Source: Photobacterium sp. GJ3 (GTDB taxonomy: Bacteria; Pseudomonadota; Gammaproteobacteria; Enterobacterales; Vibrionaceae). From it: a DNA stretch of 64,000 bases. The stretch is taken from contig NZ_CP073579.1 in NCBI RefSeq assembly GCF_018199995.1, forward strand, positions 1,364,001 to 1,428,000, in the 5' to 3' direction. Every line of letters begins with the position of its first letter. The stretch's first letter is position 1. Under the pieces are notes generated by a model. That model searched no databases, was not told where the DNA came from, and saw only the letters and a program-made list of their open reading frames with translations. Positions 46,609-55,835 of this stretch are shown here, piece by piece. The translations under genes and the position numbers were made by a program.

Positions 46609-48234
46609 ATGAGTGAACATTATGATGTTGCCATTATCGGCGCAGGCGTCTCCGGCGTGTACAGCGCTTGGAAACTGAAGAAGAATTTTCCCGGCAAGCG
46701 CATTGCCGTTTTTGAGGGCAGTGATCGCGTCGGCGGCCGTTTATTATCCGTCAAAGCCCCGGATGTGAGCAATATGGTGGCAGAGCTGGGCGGGATGCGG
46801 ATTCTGGATGCCCAGCGTCAACCCCTGATTCACGCGCTGCTGAATGAAATCAATCAGTTTCATTCACTGGCAGATCCCATTGAGTTTTACCCGTTCCCGG
46901 TCGATACCCCGGTCAACATCGCCTTCCTTCGGGATGTCCGGCTTAGACTCAAGGATTACCAGAATAACCCGCACGCTATCCCATATAACACCAGCCCGGA
47001 CGCCTTCGCCAAAACACCCGGAGCCGTCATCATTGAAGCCTTGGATATCATTGTTCCCGGAATCACCAATCCGGATCTGACCGAGAAACAGCGTCGTGAA
47101 ATGACAATGAATGCTGATTTCAACGGTAAGAAACTTTATGAGCAAGGTTTCTGGAATGTCCTGCAGGTCGTCATGACAAGCGAGAATTACCATTATTGTT
47201 TAGATGCCGGTGGCTATAATTCCACGATGTCGAACTGGAATGCCGCGGATGCCATTCCCTGGTTCCTGACTGATTTTGGTGACAATGTGGAATATTTTGG
47301 TTTTAAACAAGGCTTCCAATCAGTCCCGCTGACATTGGCAGAAGAATTTCAGACGATTGGGGGCGAGCTCCTGATGGGGCACAAACTCAGCAGCTTTGAA
47401 CAGGTGAATGGTGTCTTTAGCCTGAATTTCACAACAGAGCTGGATATCACGACTTTTGACGAGATTCAGTGTACAGCAACGCATATCGTGCTTGCGATGC
47501 CTCGACGTTCACTGGATTTACTGGAACCCAGCTGCCCGGTGCTGCAGCAGCCCGCGGTGAAAGCGCTGACTGGCAGCGTCACACCCAGACCGCTGTTTAA
47601 ACTGTTCACAACTTACCAGTCGCCCTGGTGGGTCGAACAATCCGGGATTGAGTCCGGGCGTAGTGTGACCGACATGCCAGTACGTCAGACCTATTACTGG
47701 CCCACCAATCAGGGACAACCGGCACTCGACGGCCCGGCGATTCTGATGGCCAGTTATGATGATGGTGTCAACGTCGGTTTCTGGGACGGCTACCGACAAA
47801 AACGTGGTCTGGCCTGGAAGCAACAACTCGAAGTTTTACCCTTCACTGAAAAACGGGCATTTACGGGCCGACTGCTGAAACAGCAAAGCGTCGATCCACA
47901 GTGGGCAGAACATGAGGCGCCCGCCGCCATGGTGACCGAGGTGACCCGTCAGATTGACCAGATGCATGACGTACGACCCAATGAAAGTGCTCAAACACAG
48001 CCGTTACAGGCCGCTTTCCGCGACTGGGGTGATGACCCGTACGGCGGCGGCTGGAACAGCTGGAACATTGGTGTCCAGAGCGATGACGTGGCGAACCAAA
48101 TCGTACAGCCGCTGCCACAAACGCATCTGTATATCTGTGGTGAAGCGTATTCCCATAGTCAGGGCTGGGTCGAAGGTGCGCTGCAAACCGCAGACCTGAT
48201 GCTGGTGAAACTGGAATCTCAGCTCGGCGCATAA
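46609..48234 (+). CDS. flavin-dependent L-amino-acid oxidase-like enzyme
   Basis: FAD amine oxidase of 541 residues. The N-terminal dinucleotide fold is VAIIGAGVSGVYSAWKL, followed by FEGSDRVGGRLLSV. AELGGMRIL carries the Arg-containing motif shared by L-amino acid oxidases and tryptophan 2-monooxygenases. The C-terminal FAD contact is ICGEAYSHSQGWVEGAL. It lacks a signal peptide. The probable reaction is oxidative deamination of an L-amino acid, perhaps aromatic, to a 2-keto acid (or decarboxylation to an amide if a monooxygenase). RBS AAGGAAG precedes the ATG. It forms an operon with the upstream TPP decarboxylase and ends at a strong terminator. Confidence 0.85.
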   Translation: MSEHYDVAIIGAGVSGVYSAWKLKKNFPGKRIAVFEGSDRVGGRLLSVKAPDVSNMVAELGGMRILDAQRQPLIHALLNEINQFHSLADPIEFYPFPVDTPVNIAFLRDVRLRLKDYQNNPHAIPYNTSPDAFAKTPGAVIIEALDIIVPGITNPDLTEKQRREMTMNADFNGKKLYEQGFWNVLQVVMTSENYHYCLDAGGYNSTMSNWNAADAIPWFLTDFGDNVEYFGFKQGFQSVPLTLAEEFQTIGGELLMGHKLSSFEQVNGVFSLNFTTELDITTFDEIQCTATHIVLAMPRRSLDLLEPSCPVLQQPAVKALTGSVTPRPLFKLFTTYQSPWWVEQSGIESGRSVTDMPVRQTYYWPTNQGQPALDGPAILMASYDDGVNVGFWDGYRQKRGLAWKQQLEVLPFTEKRAFTGRLLKQQSVDPQWAEHEAPAAMVTEVTRQIDQMHDVRPNESAQTQPLQAAFRDWGDDPYGGGWNSWNIGVQSDDVANQIVQPLPQTHLYICGEAYSHSQGWVEGALQTADLMLVKLESQLGA

Positions 48235-48239
48235 CACTC

Positions 48240-48275
48240 CATGACGGGCTTTGAGCGCAAGGCCCGTCATGTTTT
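48240..48275 (+). terminator. rho-independent terminator of the oxidase operon
   Basis: CATGACGGGC and GCCCGTCATG form a perfect stem around an 11-12 base loop, followed by four T residues. Confidence 0.8.
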
Positions 48276-48284
48276 GTACTCGGT

Positions 48285-48797
48285 TCAGGCGGTTCGCGCC
48301 ATCGCCTTCACCGCTTTCTTCACTTTCTTCATGGCCATCTGGCGCTTCAGCGGCGACAGGTAGTCAATGAACAGATTCCCGCTCAAGTGATCAATCTCAT
48401 GCTGCATGACAATCGCCAGAAAATCATCGCGCTCGATGGTGATCGGATTCCCGTGCCGATCCTGGGCTGAAACAACCACGGACCGGTACCGCTCAACATC
48501 CGCGTAATAATCCGGCACCGACAGACATCCTTCCTGCCCCATCACCTTGTCTGCTCCGCGAGTCACGACAGGATTGACCAGAATCAGGGGTTCGTCCCGT
48601 GTTTCAGAGATGTCGATAACGACCACAGCTTCTTCCCGGCCCACTTGCGTTGCAGCAAGACCAATCCCATTGCTGGTGGCATAAAGCGTCTCCAGCATGT
48701 CATCAATCAATGTCTGTACAGATTCGACATCTGTTACAGGGACAGACTGCTCCTTCAGGCGCGGATCCGGGGCCGTAAGTATGGTTAAAATCGCCAT
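48285..48797 (-). CDS. def: peptide deformylase (accessory copy)
   Basis: Removes the N-formyl group from nascent proteins. The 170 residues include the three family motifs: GIGLAATQ, EGCLSV with the metal-ligand Cys, and QHEIDH with the catalytic Glu and two His. Its basic C-terminal tail (KKVKKAVKAMAR) and its isolated position, without fmt or rsmB next to it, suggest a second copy rather than the housekeeping gene. ATG 48797 matches the family start (AILTILTAPDPRLK); the longer frame upstream is only repeat-array sequence. Confidence 0.95.
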   Translation of the reverse strand: MAILTILTAPDPRLKEQSVPVTDVESVQTLIDDMLETLYATSNGIGLAATQVGREEAVVVIDISETRDEPLILVNPVVTRGADKVMGQEGCLSVPDYYADVERYRSVVVSAQDRHGNPITIERDDFLAIVMQHEIDHLSGNLFIDYLSPLKRQMAMKKVKKAVKAMARTA

Positions 48798-48884
48798 AAG
48801 GGTAAAATTTTCCTCTGTTGAATCAAATTGATAAAAATAATTGAAGGGGAATAAATATTCCTGCTCGCAGCAAACTCGATCAAT

Positions 48885-50178
48885 CCCTCCCCTTGCCAAG
48901 GGGAGGGAAAACGCAAGACTCACAGCAAACGCGATCAGTCCCTCCCCCTTTTCAAGGGGAGGCTAGGAGGGGGTTATCAAACACCAGCGCCAGTTCCGAA
49001 TCCGTGCGCGCTGTTCGAACCCCACCCTAACCCTCCCCTTGCCAAGGGGAGGGAAAACGCAAGACTGACAACAAACGCGATCAGTCCCTCCCCCTTTTCA
49101 AGGGTAGGTTAGGCGGAGGTTACCATGCACCACCGCCAAATCCGCGCACGCTTGTCGAACCCCACCTTGGCCCTCCCCTTGCCAAGGGGAGGGAAAACGC
49201 AAGACTCACAACAAACGCGATCTGTCCCTCCCCCTTTTCAAGGGGAAGGGGAGGCGGGGGTTACTGTGCACACAGGCCAAATTCGTGCGCGCTGTTCGAA
49301 CCCCACCCTGACCCTCCCCTTGCCAAGGGGAGGGAATCATTAGTGATCGCAGCATGCTCGATCTGTCCCTCCCCCTTTCAAGGGGGAGGTGAGGCGGGGG
49401 TTACTGTGCACACAGGCCAAATCCGTGCACGCTTGTCGAACCCCACCCTGGCCCTCCCCTTGCCAAGGGGAGGGAAAACGCAAGACTTACAACAAACGCG
49501 ATCAGTCCCCCCTTTTCAAGGGGGAGGTGAGGCGGGGGTTACCATGCACCACCGCCAAATCCGTGCACGCTTGTCGAACCCCACCCTGCCCCTCCCCTTG
49601 CCAAGGGGAGGGAAAACGCAAGACTGACAACAAACGCGATCAGTCCCTCCCCCTTTTCAAGGGGAGGTGAGGCGGGGGTTACCATGCACCACCGCCAAAT
49701 CCGCGCGCGCTGTTCGAACCCCACCCTGGCCCTCCCCTTGCCAAGGGGAGGGAAAACGCAAGACTCACAGCAAACGCGATCAGTCCCTCCCCCTTTTCAA
49801 GGGGGAGGTGAGGCGGGGTTACTGTGCACACAGGCCAAATTCGTGCGCGCTGTTCGAACCCCACCCTGACCCTCCACTTGCCAAGGGGAGGGAAAACGCA
49901 AGACTTACAACAAACTCGATCAGTCCCTCCCCCTTTTCAAGGGGGAGGTGAGGCGGGGTTACTGTGCACACAGGCCAAATTCGTGCGCGCTGTTCGAACC
50001 CCACCCTGACCCTCCCCTTGCCAAGGGGAGGGAAAACGCAAGACTTACAGCAAACGCGATCAGTCCCTCCCCCTTTTCAAGGGGGAGGTGAGGCGGGGGT
50101 TACTTGTGCACACAGGCCAAATTCGTGCGCGCTGTTCGAACCCCACCCTGACCCTCCCCTTGCCAAGGGGAGGGAAAA
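48885..50178. repeat. array of about nine ~140-bp palindromic repeat units
   Basis: The palindrome CTCCCCTTGCCAAGGGGAG occurs ten times at about 140-bp steps (near 48887, 49033, 49173, 49314, 49454, 49593, 49733, 49873 with one mismatch, 50013 and 50154). A second palindrome, CCCCCTTTTCAAGGGGG, lies midway in each unit. Two interior variants alternate irregularly, one with CATGCACCACCGCC and one with TGTGCACACAGGCC. Because the unit is not a multiple of three and lacks stops in several frames, spurious open frames run through it on both strands. It separates def from a GNAT gene. Confidence 0.93.
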
Positions 50179-50197
50179 GTCATTGTTCGCAGAAAAC

Positions 50198-50677
50198 TCA
50201 AAGCGTTGAAAGCAAAGATTTTTCCATCGGGATGCAGGCCAGCTGCAAACCGCCCGGCGATTCATACACCGAAATCTCATCACCCTCAAAGCCGCAATGC
50301 CGATAAAACGCCGCTGCATTCAAGGTTGAATTCAGCTTCATCGCTGGCAAACCCGCCTCGCGCGCAAGGTGTTCAAGATGACTCAGCATGGCCTGTGCCA
50401 CGCCCTGTCCCATGAACTCAGGCACCACAAAAATAGCATCGACCATCCCGTCGTCCACATTGATCATGCCGCTGGCAATCACACGTTGTTCTGATTCAGC
50501 GACAAAAAATGCCCGTTCTACGTCGGCGATAAATCGTGCCGACATCTCCCCTTGTGTCCAGAGCGCCAACTGCGCTTCAGGATAATCAGCCGCACATTTG
50601 GCCCAGATTGCCCGCTGACGTCATTCAAAAATGGACCTTGCATCCGCGACAACCGCCTTTCTGATCAAAAACGACAT
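50198..50677 (-). pseudogene. GNAT-family acetyltransferase with in-frame TGA at codon 19
   Basis: From the ATG at 50677 the frame reads MSFLIRKAVVADARSIFE, a TGA at 50623-50621, then RQRAIWAKCAADYPEAQLAL and on through the whole GNAT domain (acetyl-CoA loop VVPEFMGQGVAQAML) to the stop at 50198. Both sides of the TGA are in the same frame and match the usual N-terminus of this family, so this is a single nonsense codon and not a frameshift. Reinitiation at an internal Met could give a 123-residue protein missing the first strand and helix, which is unlikely to fold normally. Confidence 0.8.
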
Positions 50678-50688
50678 CTATATTCCTT

Positions 50689-51708
50689 TCATTCAATCGA
50701 TTCACGCAACCAAGCCCCATTCAGACGGATACTTTCCCGGTCAAAATCGACTTCAACCTCGGCACCAAGCGGCACCGTTAACATAGGGTGTGTATGGCAA
50801 CTGTCAAAACCGGCCAGAATCGGGAGCGACTGCCCATTCAGGATTTCCTGTAAGACATCAAGCGGTGTTCTGCCTGTCCCTTTATCATCGAACAGCTCAT
50901 GTTTCCCCAAGATGATGGCCGATACAGTATCGAATACACCACACAGTTTCAGGTGCGCAAAGGCGCGCTCGACCGTCTCGATCCCCTTCAGACTGTCTTC
51001 AATCAGCAGAATATCGCCGGGCTGAAGGTCAGGCATATACGGGCTGCCCCAGATCCCAGCCATGGTGTTGAGATTCCCGCCAATCAAACGTCCCTTGGTG
51101 ACCCCTTCGCCCAAAAACGCCCACCGATTCGGACGGCAAACTTTCGGATCAGACTGTGTTTCCCAGTCCAGCATTTGCTCTGTCCAGACCGGTGGCATCT
51201 GATATTGATAGACCGATTTACCCGTCTGACACAGCACTTCAAAAAAAGAATCATAAGTTTGCTCCACCAAAGGCGGCAATTCACCAAAAGAAGCCACCAG
51301 CGCAGGTCCGTAAAAAGTGATCAATCCGGTTTGGGCATAAATCCCCATCAGCAATGCGGTGACATCTGAATAGCCGATGATGATTTTCGGATCCCGCTTC
51401 AGGGCTTCGTAATCAAGATAAGGCAGCAGCGCATTGCTGTTATTGCCCCCAATCGTCGAAATCACACACCGTACTTCGGGATCGCGAATCAGGGTGTTCA
51501 GCTCTTCTGCCCGAGCCTGAACAGAGCCAGAGCGATAGTGATCCGAATGCCCGGTCAGACTGCCAGCTTGCAGGCGAAACCCTTTTGACGCCAGAAATTG
51601 CTTCGCTCGTTCATACCGCTGCGGCGCAAACACGGTGGCGGGTGAAGACGGCGAGAAAAAGCCAATTTTATCCCCCGGCTTTAAAGGTGGCGGGAATAGG
51701 GTTTCCAT
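50689..51708 (-). CDS. S66-family LD-carboxypeptidase / MccF-like serine peptidase
   Basis: Cytoplasmic serine peptidase of 339 residues related to LdcA (murein tetrapeptide recycling) and MccF (microcin C immunity). Features are the N-terminal LKPGDKIGFFSPSSPA, the nucleophile region IIGYSDVTALL, GGNLNTMAGIWGSPYMP, ILLIEDSLKGIETVERAF and the histidine segment FDSCHTHPMLTVPLGAEV. The MccF-type long insertion around residues 160-200 is present, which favours MccF-like over LdcA. The start ATG 51708 fits the family; a codon 33 bases earlier is possible. It may hydrolyse aminoacyl-nucleotide or peptide toxins. Confidence 0.87.
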   Translation of the reverse strand: METLFPPPLKPGDKIGFFSPSSPATVFAPQRYERAKQFLASKGFRLQAGSLTGHSDHYRSGSVQARAEELNTLIRDPEVRCVISTIGGNNSNALLPYLDYEALKRDPKIIIGYSDVTALLMGIYAQTGLITFYGPALVASFGELPPLVEQTYDSFFEVLCQTGKSVYQYQMPPVWTEQMLDWETQSDPKVCRPNRWAFLGEGVTKGRLIGGNLNTMAGIWGSPYMPDLQPGDILLIEDSLKGIETVERAFAHLKLCGVFDTVSAIILGKHELFDDKGTGRTPLDVLQEILNGQSLPILAGFDSCHTHPMLTVPLGAEVEVDFDRESIRLNGAWLRESIE

Positions 51709-51816
51709 GCAGTGATATCTGTCCTTGCTTGATATCGCCAATCACACCGATCAGCGATCCTATTTTTCTTTGTTCAGTGCACCATTGAGCCATGTTGTTT
51801 CATTGCGCGTCATTCG

Positions 51817-52515
51817 TTACATCTTTCTTTCAGAGCGCTTGGTGGGAACCAATTGCTGGGCCTGCCATTCCCGAAACAGATCATGACGCCGCCGCAGATA
51901 ACGCTGATCCAGCAGCATCGCCTGGCGAATTCTGTCGGTCCGAAAATGGCGAAAATCCTGCCGGGATTCACACCAGGCCGCCAGAATCCTGCCATCCTGA
52001 AAATACCCGATTGCAAACGGCCAGATCACCCGGTTGGTCGGCTGACCGCTTTGGTCCTGATACGCAATCGCCAACTGGCGCTCCAGCTGAATGGCCTTGC
52101 GCAGCAAAGATAAATCTTCGTCTCGCGTTTTCACTGGCGGTCCGACCCGCAAAGGCACTTCATTGGCACCCGGCATCACATCCGGAGGCAATACAGCGGT
52201 CACTTTTGCCAAAGCTTCCTGAGCCGCGACCGCTAAGGGCTGATCGGCAAAAGTGGAGACCCACCGCATCCCCAGCATCAGTGCTGCCACTTCCTGCTCT
52301 TTCAACATCAATGGCGGCAGAAAAAAACCGGGTTTCAGGACATAGCCAATGCCGGGCTCTCCTTCAATCTGCGCCCCCTGCGCCTGCAACGTGGCAATGT
52401 CTCGATACAGTGTTCGGATACTGACATTCAGCGCCTCCGACAGAAACTGACCGCTCACAGGATGCCGATGCTGACGGAGAATTTGCAGAAGCTGAAGTAA
52501 ACGTTCGGTTCGCAT
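51817..52515 (-). CDS. YafY-type WYL-domain transcriptional regulator
   Basis: Regulator of 232 residues with an N-terminal HTH_11 winged helix (RTERLLQLLQILRQHRHPVS and SIRTLYRDIATLQAQG) and a C-terminal WYL domain (LAIAYQDQSGQ, then IWPFAIGYFQDGRILAAWCE). WYL domains sense small ligands or nucleic acids. ATG 52515 is used, with GAG five bases upstream. It is divergent from the VOC gene at 52615, a pairing seen often, so it probably controls that gene. Confidence 0.9.
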   Translation of the reverse strand: MRTERLLQLLQILRQHRHPVSGQFLSEALNVSIRTLYRDIATLQAQGAQIEGEPGIGYVLKPGFFLPPLMLKEQEVAALMLGMRWVSTFADQPLAVAAQEALAKVTAVLPPDVMPGANEVPLRVGPPVKTRDEDLSLLRKAIQLERQLAIAYQDQSGQPTNRVIWPFAIGYFQDGRILAAWCESRQDFRHFRTDRIRQAMLLDQRYLRRRHDLFREWQAQQLVPTKRSERKM

Positions 52516-52614
52516 ATGCACTCAGATTAAAGCCCTAACATACTGCCATTTTCTGACAGTGTCACGGGTTAATCTAAGCTCATTCCTAACCCACGTATAA
52601 AAGAAAGGAAAGTT

Positions 52615-52983
52615 ATGTTGACACCTAACCTGTTGTTATTTTATGTGAAAAGTCCTGAAACCAGTGCCCAGTTTTATCAGACACTCTTTGACCGCGAACC
52701 TTCAGCTGTTCTGCCGACTTACGCAGCATTCGATTTTGAGAATGGACTCAGCCTGGGACTCTGGTCTGAAGAAGCCAGAAACTTTGTATCCGGAGGAAAC
52801 GGACACCGCAGTGAGCTCTCGCTGATGGTGCCGGAAGACGATGAAGTGATCCGATTATATGAACAGTGGCAGCAACGCAATGTCACCATTGAACAGCCCT
52901 TGCATGAAGCGGTCTTTGGCCTCACCTTTGTGGCCCTGGACCCCGACGGCCACCGGATTCGGGTATGTACACCGGACGATTGA
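52615..52983 (+). CDS. VOC-family glyoxalase-like protein
   Basis: Small dioxygenase/glyoxalase-fold protein of 122 residues with a single VOC unit pair (LLLFYVKSPETSAQFYQTLF at the start, LTFVALDPDGHRIRVCTPDD at the end). It resembles drug-target-binding or PhnB-like proteins. AAAGGAAAG precedes the ATG. It is the probable target of the divergent WYL regulator. Substrate unknown. Confidence 0.87.
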   Translation: MLTPNLLLFYVKSPETSAQFYQTLFDREPSAVLPTYAAFDFENGLSLGLWSEEARNFVSGGNGHRSELSLMVPEDDEVIRLYEQWQQRNVTIEQPLHEAVFGLTFVALDPDGHRIRVCTPDD

Positions 52984-53079
52984 TGCCACAAAGCACTGAA
53001 AATCATGGTCACTCCGGTGGCCATGGATTGTTTTCCACAACCCGTTGTTCGAGACAGAGCAGACATCTGAAGCAACCCT

Positions 53080-54462
53080 TCACGGATGCGATTGAAAAAA
53101 CGCATGCTTGCCTGCAAAACGCTGCGCCTGAAAGGTGGTAACCTGGCGGATCCCGGTCTGCAGTTCATCCAGCCTGACGGCAGATGCAGAACGGCTCATG
53201 GCTTTTAAAGCGGCATAACGCACCACATTCACAATCTCTGCGCCACTCAACGGATACTGGCTGGCCAGTTCGCTTAAATCGACATCCGCCCCGCGCTTTG
53301 TTGCTGGGAGTGCGTGTTCCCATAATGTCAGACGTACAGACGCATCTGGCAGTGGGAAGTGCACCGTCGTTTCGAAACGGCGGAAAAAGGCACTGTCCAG
53401 ATTCTCCTGCAGATTGGTGGCCAGAATAATGATCCCAGTGAACGACTCAATCCGCTGAAGCAGATACGCTACATTCTGATTTGCAAACTGATCGTTCGCC
53501 CCCGCAGTTTGTACCCGTTGGCCAAACAGGGCATCCGCTTCATCGAAAAACAGAATCCAGCCCTGCTGCTCTGCTTGCTGAAACAGTTGCGATAAGTTTT
53601 TTTCTGTCTCCCCGATATACTTAGACACCACCGCAGAAAGATCGACCCGGTAAACGGGCCGTTCATGCTTTTTACCCAGAAGCGCCGCCGTCATCGATTT
53701 ACCGGTTCCGGGCGGACCGTAAAACAGCGCCCGAAATCCTGACCTGATTTTTCCGGCCAACTGCCATTCGGATTCAAGCGCTTGCCCGAAACAAAGCCAG
53801 AGTTCAATTTCATCCAGAGCGCCCAAGACCGCCGACGGCAATACCAGTGCTTCCCACGCCAGCGGAGTGGTGAGTAAACTGGCATACCGCACGGGTTCCT
53901 TCTGTGGCAGGGGGGCATCCGAACAGAGACACGCTGCGACCACGTCCTCCTTCAGCCGGAGTTTTTGCCACAGGCGAGACCCGCCTTCTTCTGAACTTTC
54001 CACCACAAACAGCGGCAATAAATCGGTTTGAAACTGTCCCGACAGCACCTGCAATGCCAACCGCCGGCTCTGTATTGGATCGTCCCCCAGCAAAAAAGCG
54101 AGCGTTTGACCCGTCGGCCACAAGGTGCCTTGAAATTCGGCAAATCCCAGTTCACTGAATGGCTGCTGTTTCTCTTCATAAGATTGCAGTAGATGTTCCA
54201 GCATCTGAGGCAGCACAATGGGCACCAAACCCAGACAGATCAACAAACGGGACTGCACCGAAAATTGGCAGGATCGGATAAAATCCGCGTAAGGCCCTGA
54301 ATAAAGTGAAAGATCCGGCGCGGATAAACTCAAATGAGTCGGCTCGCCATCCAGACGCGCCTGAAACAGTGCCTGACACCAGGCGAGTTCAGCGCGCAAC
54401 CCCTCATCCTGCGGGTGAGACCGGGATTGGGAGATCGGGAATTGCTGCAGTGATGTCATCAT
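53080..54462 (-). CDS. AAA+ ATPase of the eCIS-associated type
   Basis: Cytoplasmic ATPase of 460 residues. The N-terminal 240 residues are a helical domain without clear family. The AAA+ module follows: Walker A FYGPPGTGKSMTAALLG, Walker B WILFFDEADALFG, sensor 1 IILATNLQENLD and arginine-finger segment AFFRRFETTVHF. The C-terminal sensor-2 helix region is YPLSGAEIVNVVRYAA. One such ATPase is commonly encoded in extracellular contractile injection system loci (Afp15-like), where its role is unsettled. Here it lies at the end of the minus block with a DUF4157 gene, but no contractile structural genes are present. A terminator-like hairpin separates it from the upstream gene. Confidence 0.83.
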   Translation of the reverse strand: MMTSLQQFPISQSRSHPQDEGLRAELAWCQALFQARLDGEPTHLSLSAPDLSLYSGPYADFIRSCQFSVQSRLLICLGLVPIVLPQMLEHLLQSYEEKQQPFSELGFAEFQGTLWPTGQTLAFLLGDDPIQSRRLALQVLSGQFQTDLLPLFVVESSEEGGSRLWQKLRLKEDVVAACLCSDAPLPQKEPVRYASLLTTPLAWEALVLPSAVLGALDEIELWLCFGQALESEWQLAGKIRSGFRALFYGPPGTGKSMTAALLGKKHERPVYRVDLSAVVSKYIGETEKNLSQLFQQAEQQGWILFFDEADALFGQRVQTAGANDQFANQNVAYLLQRIESFTGIIILATNLQENLDSAFFRRFETTVHFPLPDASVRLTLWEHALPATKRGADVDLSELASQYPLSGAEIVNVVRYAALKAMSRSASAVRLDELQTGIRQVTTFQAQRFAGKHAFFQSHP

Positions 54463-54507
54463 ATCTTTGCCTGTACCCTGGCCAGAAAAATTGAAGTCCT
54501 GAAAAAG

Positions 54508-54556
54508 AAAGCCAGCGCCATTCCCCCGTTGTTCACAACGTCAGGATCTGGCTTTA
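54508..54556 (-). terminator. terminator-like hairpin between two minus-strand genes
   Basis: AAAGCCAG (54508-54515) pairs with CTGGCTTT (54548-54555), with an inner CGTTG-TTCA-CAACG stem. On the minus strand it is followed by CTTTTTC. It may stop or reduce transcription into the AAA+ gene. Confidence 0.6.
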
Positions 54557-54624
54557 CTTTTTCAGCACTCCGGTTCAAGACGCCTGAGATAAAAACAATC
54601 AAAAGTCATCCAGTCCGTCGGAGA

Positions 54625-55053
54625 TTATTTTTTGATGCCATAGGTGATGAAATCGATATTGATTGCCTCTGCATCTCTGGGAATGGTCCCGTTGTTTTTC
54701 AAAATGGCGATCACTTGACTGGTGTAATCGACTCTGTATTTGGGATGGCTTTTGGTGGTTACAATCACGGTGCCACCTTTACTGTCTTCCCGAAAATCAA
54801 AAGCGATATTTTCTGGATTGTTTCCCAGTCGATAAGTCCCCTCTGCAGACTTCAGACAGACATCAGTTCTCTGGCGCTGAGCAACCCCTGGCACCTGTTG
54901 ACTTTGATTCAAGCCTACCCGCCCCAAATTTATCCACGGATTGGGTCGGTTTCCTGTATTCAATACCTGAGTGCCCGCCATTTTTGCAGGCTTCATTTCA
55001 CTCGCAGACTTGAACCCTGAAGTCCGTTCGGTCCGATTCATTGTTGCAAACAT
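54625..55053 (-). CDS. small unknown protein of the DUF4157 block
   Basis: Protein of 142 residues, no family recognised. It starts MFATMNRTERTSGFKSA, a polar N-terminus, and ends in a compact region with a strand-like TVIVTTKSHPKYRVDYTSQV followed by INIDFITYGIKK. There is a single Cys (TDVCLKS), no signal peptide and no membrane segment. The start at 55053 has AAAGGAG eight bases upstream. Its N-terminus shares RTSG-aromatic with the DUF4157 protein nearby. Position and size suit a cargo or effector-like protein, which is inference. Confidence 0.72.
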   Translation of the reverse strand: MFATMNRTERTSGFKSASEMKPAKMAGTQVLNTGNRPNPWINLGRVGLNQSQQVPGVAQRQRTDVCLKSAEGTYRLGNNPENIAFDFREDSKGGTVIVTTKSHPKYRVDYTSQVIAILKNNGTIPRDAEAINIDFITYGIKK

Positions 55054-55122
55054 AGTCACTTCTCCTTTCACTCATCATGAATGATTCAAACAAAATCTTG
55101 ACTGTATAATCTCAATTTTCGA

Positions 55123-55776
55123 TTAAACAAAAATAGGCGAACGTTCATTTCCCCCAGGCTGTAACCCGCCAGTAAATCTTTTTCTCTCTTCATGCATTCC
55201 CGGCATTCCCAGTACTGCTTCTAGTCTTGCGACGCCATCATGTAAAGAATTCGCGATATTTGGGTTATATGGCATATCAAAATATTTCCCGCCACCATCC
55301 CCGGTCGAATGATCGGCGATGAATAAATTCCCGCCATACATGGCAATACCATGAATTAATCGTTCAACCGCATTGTTATAGTCATACAGGCTATGACCGA
55401 CTTGGTTCAAACTTGGCGTTCCTAAGGCTTGCGCAATTTGATTTATCTTCAGCAAAGCCATATTCCGGTTTTGCTCATTTTTCATGATTGATATCAGGCG
55501 GTCCCGAATCCAGTTATATGGCATACAATGTTTCAGTGTTTGATTGCTTGCATTTCTCTCTATATTTCCATCAGGAATGGGCGAACTTGGAACATTAGAG
55601 CCACGATCAATTTGTACATCAATGATTTGGGATTGTGATTCATAAAAATGATCATTCACAGTTTGTGTGGCAGCTAAACACTGCGCAACACCTTGATTTG
55701 AGTTTCGATATCCTTTCAAAAGTGACTTTAGGGTTTGATTTGCCTTTTTAGACGATTTCGTCTCATAAACATACAT
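55123..55776 (-). CDS. unknown protein of the DUF4157 block
   Basis: Protein of 217 residues starting MYVYETKSSKKANQTLKS. A helical central part (YNWIRDRLISIMKNEQNRNM, then ALLKINQIAQAL) is followed by a segment with HSLYDYNNAVERLIHG and a Gly/Asp-rich FIADHSTGDGGGKYFDMPY that could be an active-site loop. It has no signal peptide and no recognised family. CAGGAGG lies eight bases before the ATG at 55776. It is in the same transcript direction as the DUF4157 gene, with a 59-base gap. It could be a toxin or substrate paired with the DUF4157 protein. Confidence 0.75.
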   Translation of the reverse strand: MYVYETKSSKKANQTLKSLLKGYRNSNQGVAQCLAATQTVNDHFYESQSQIIDVQIDRGSNVPSSPIPDGNIERNASNQTLKHCMPYNWIRDRLISIMKNEQNRNMALLKINQIAQALGTPSLNQVGHSLYDYNNAVERLIHGIAMYGGNLFIADHSTGDGGGKYFDMPYNPNIANSLHDGVARLEAVLGMPGMHEERKRFTGGLQPGGNERSPIFV

Positions 55777-55835
55777 TTTGTTTTCCTCCTGATTCATTCA
55801 GATACCCATACCATGCGATGCTAAAATGACATCAC

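Noticed and set aside
49125..50306. A series of open frames of 61-94 codons on both strands
   Set aside because: They follow the repeat units, have identical repeated translations, no ribosome sites and exist only because the unit lacks stops in several frames.
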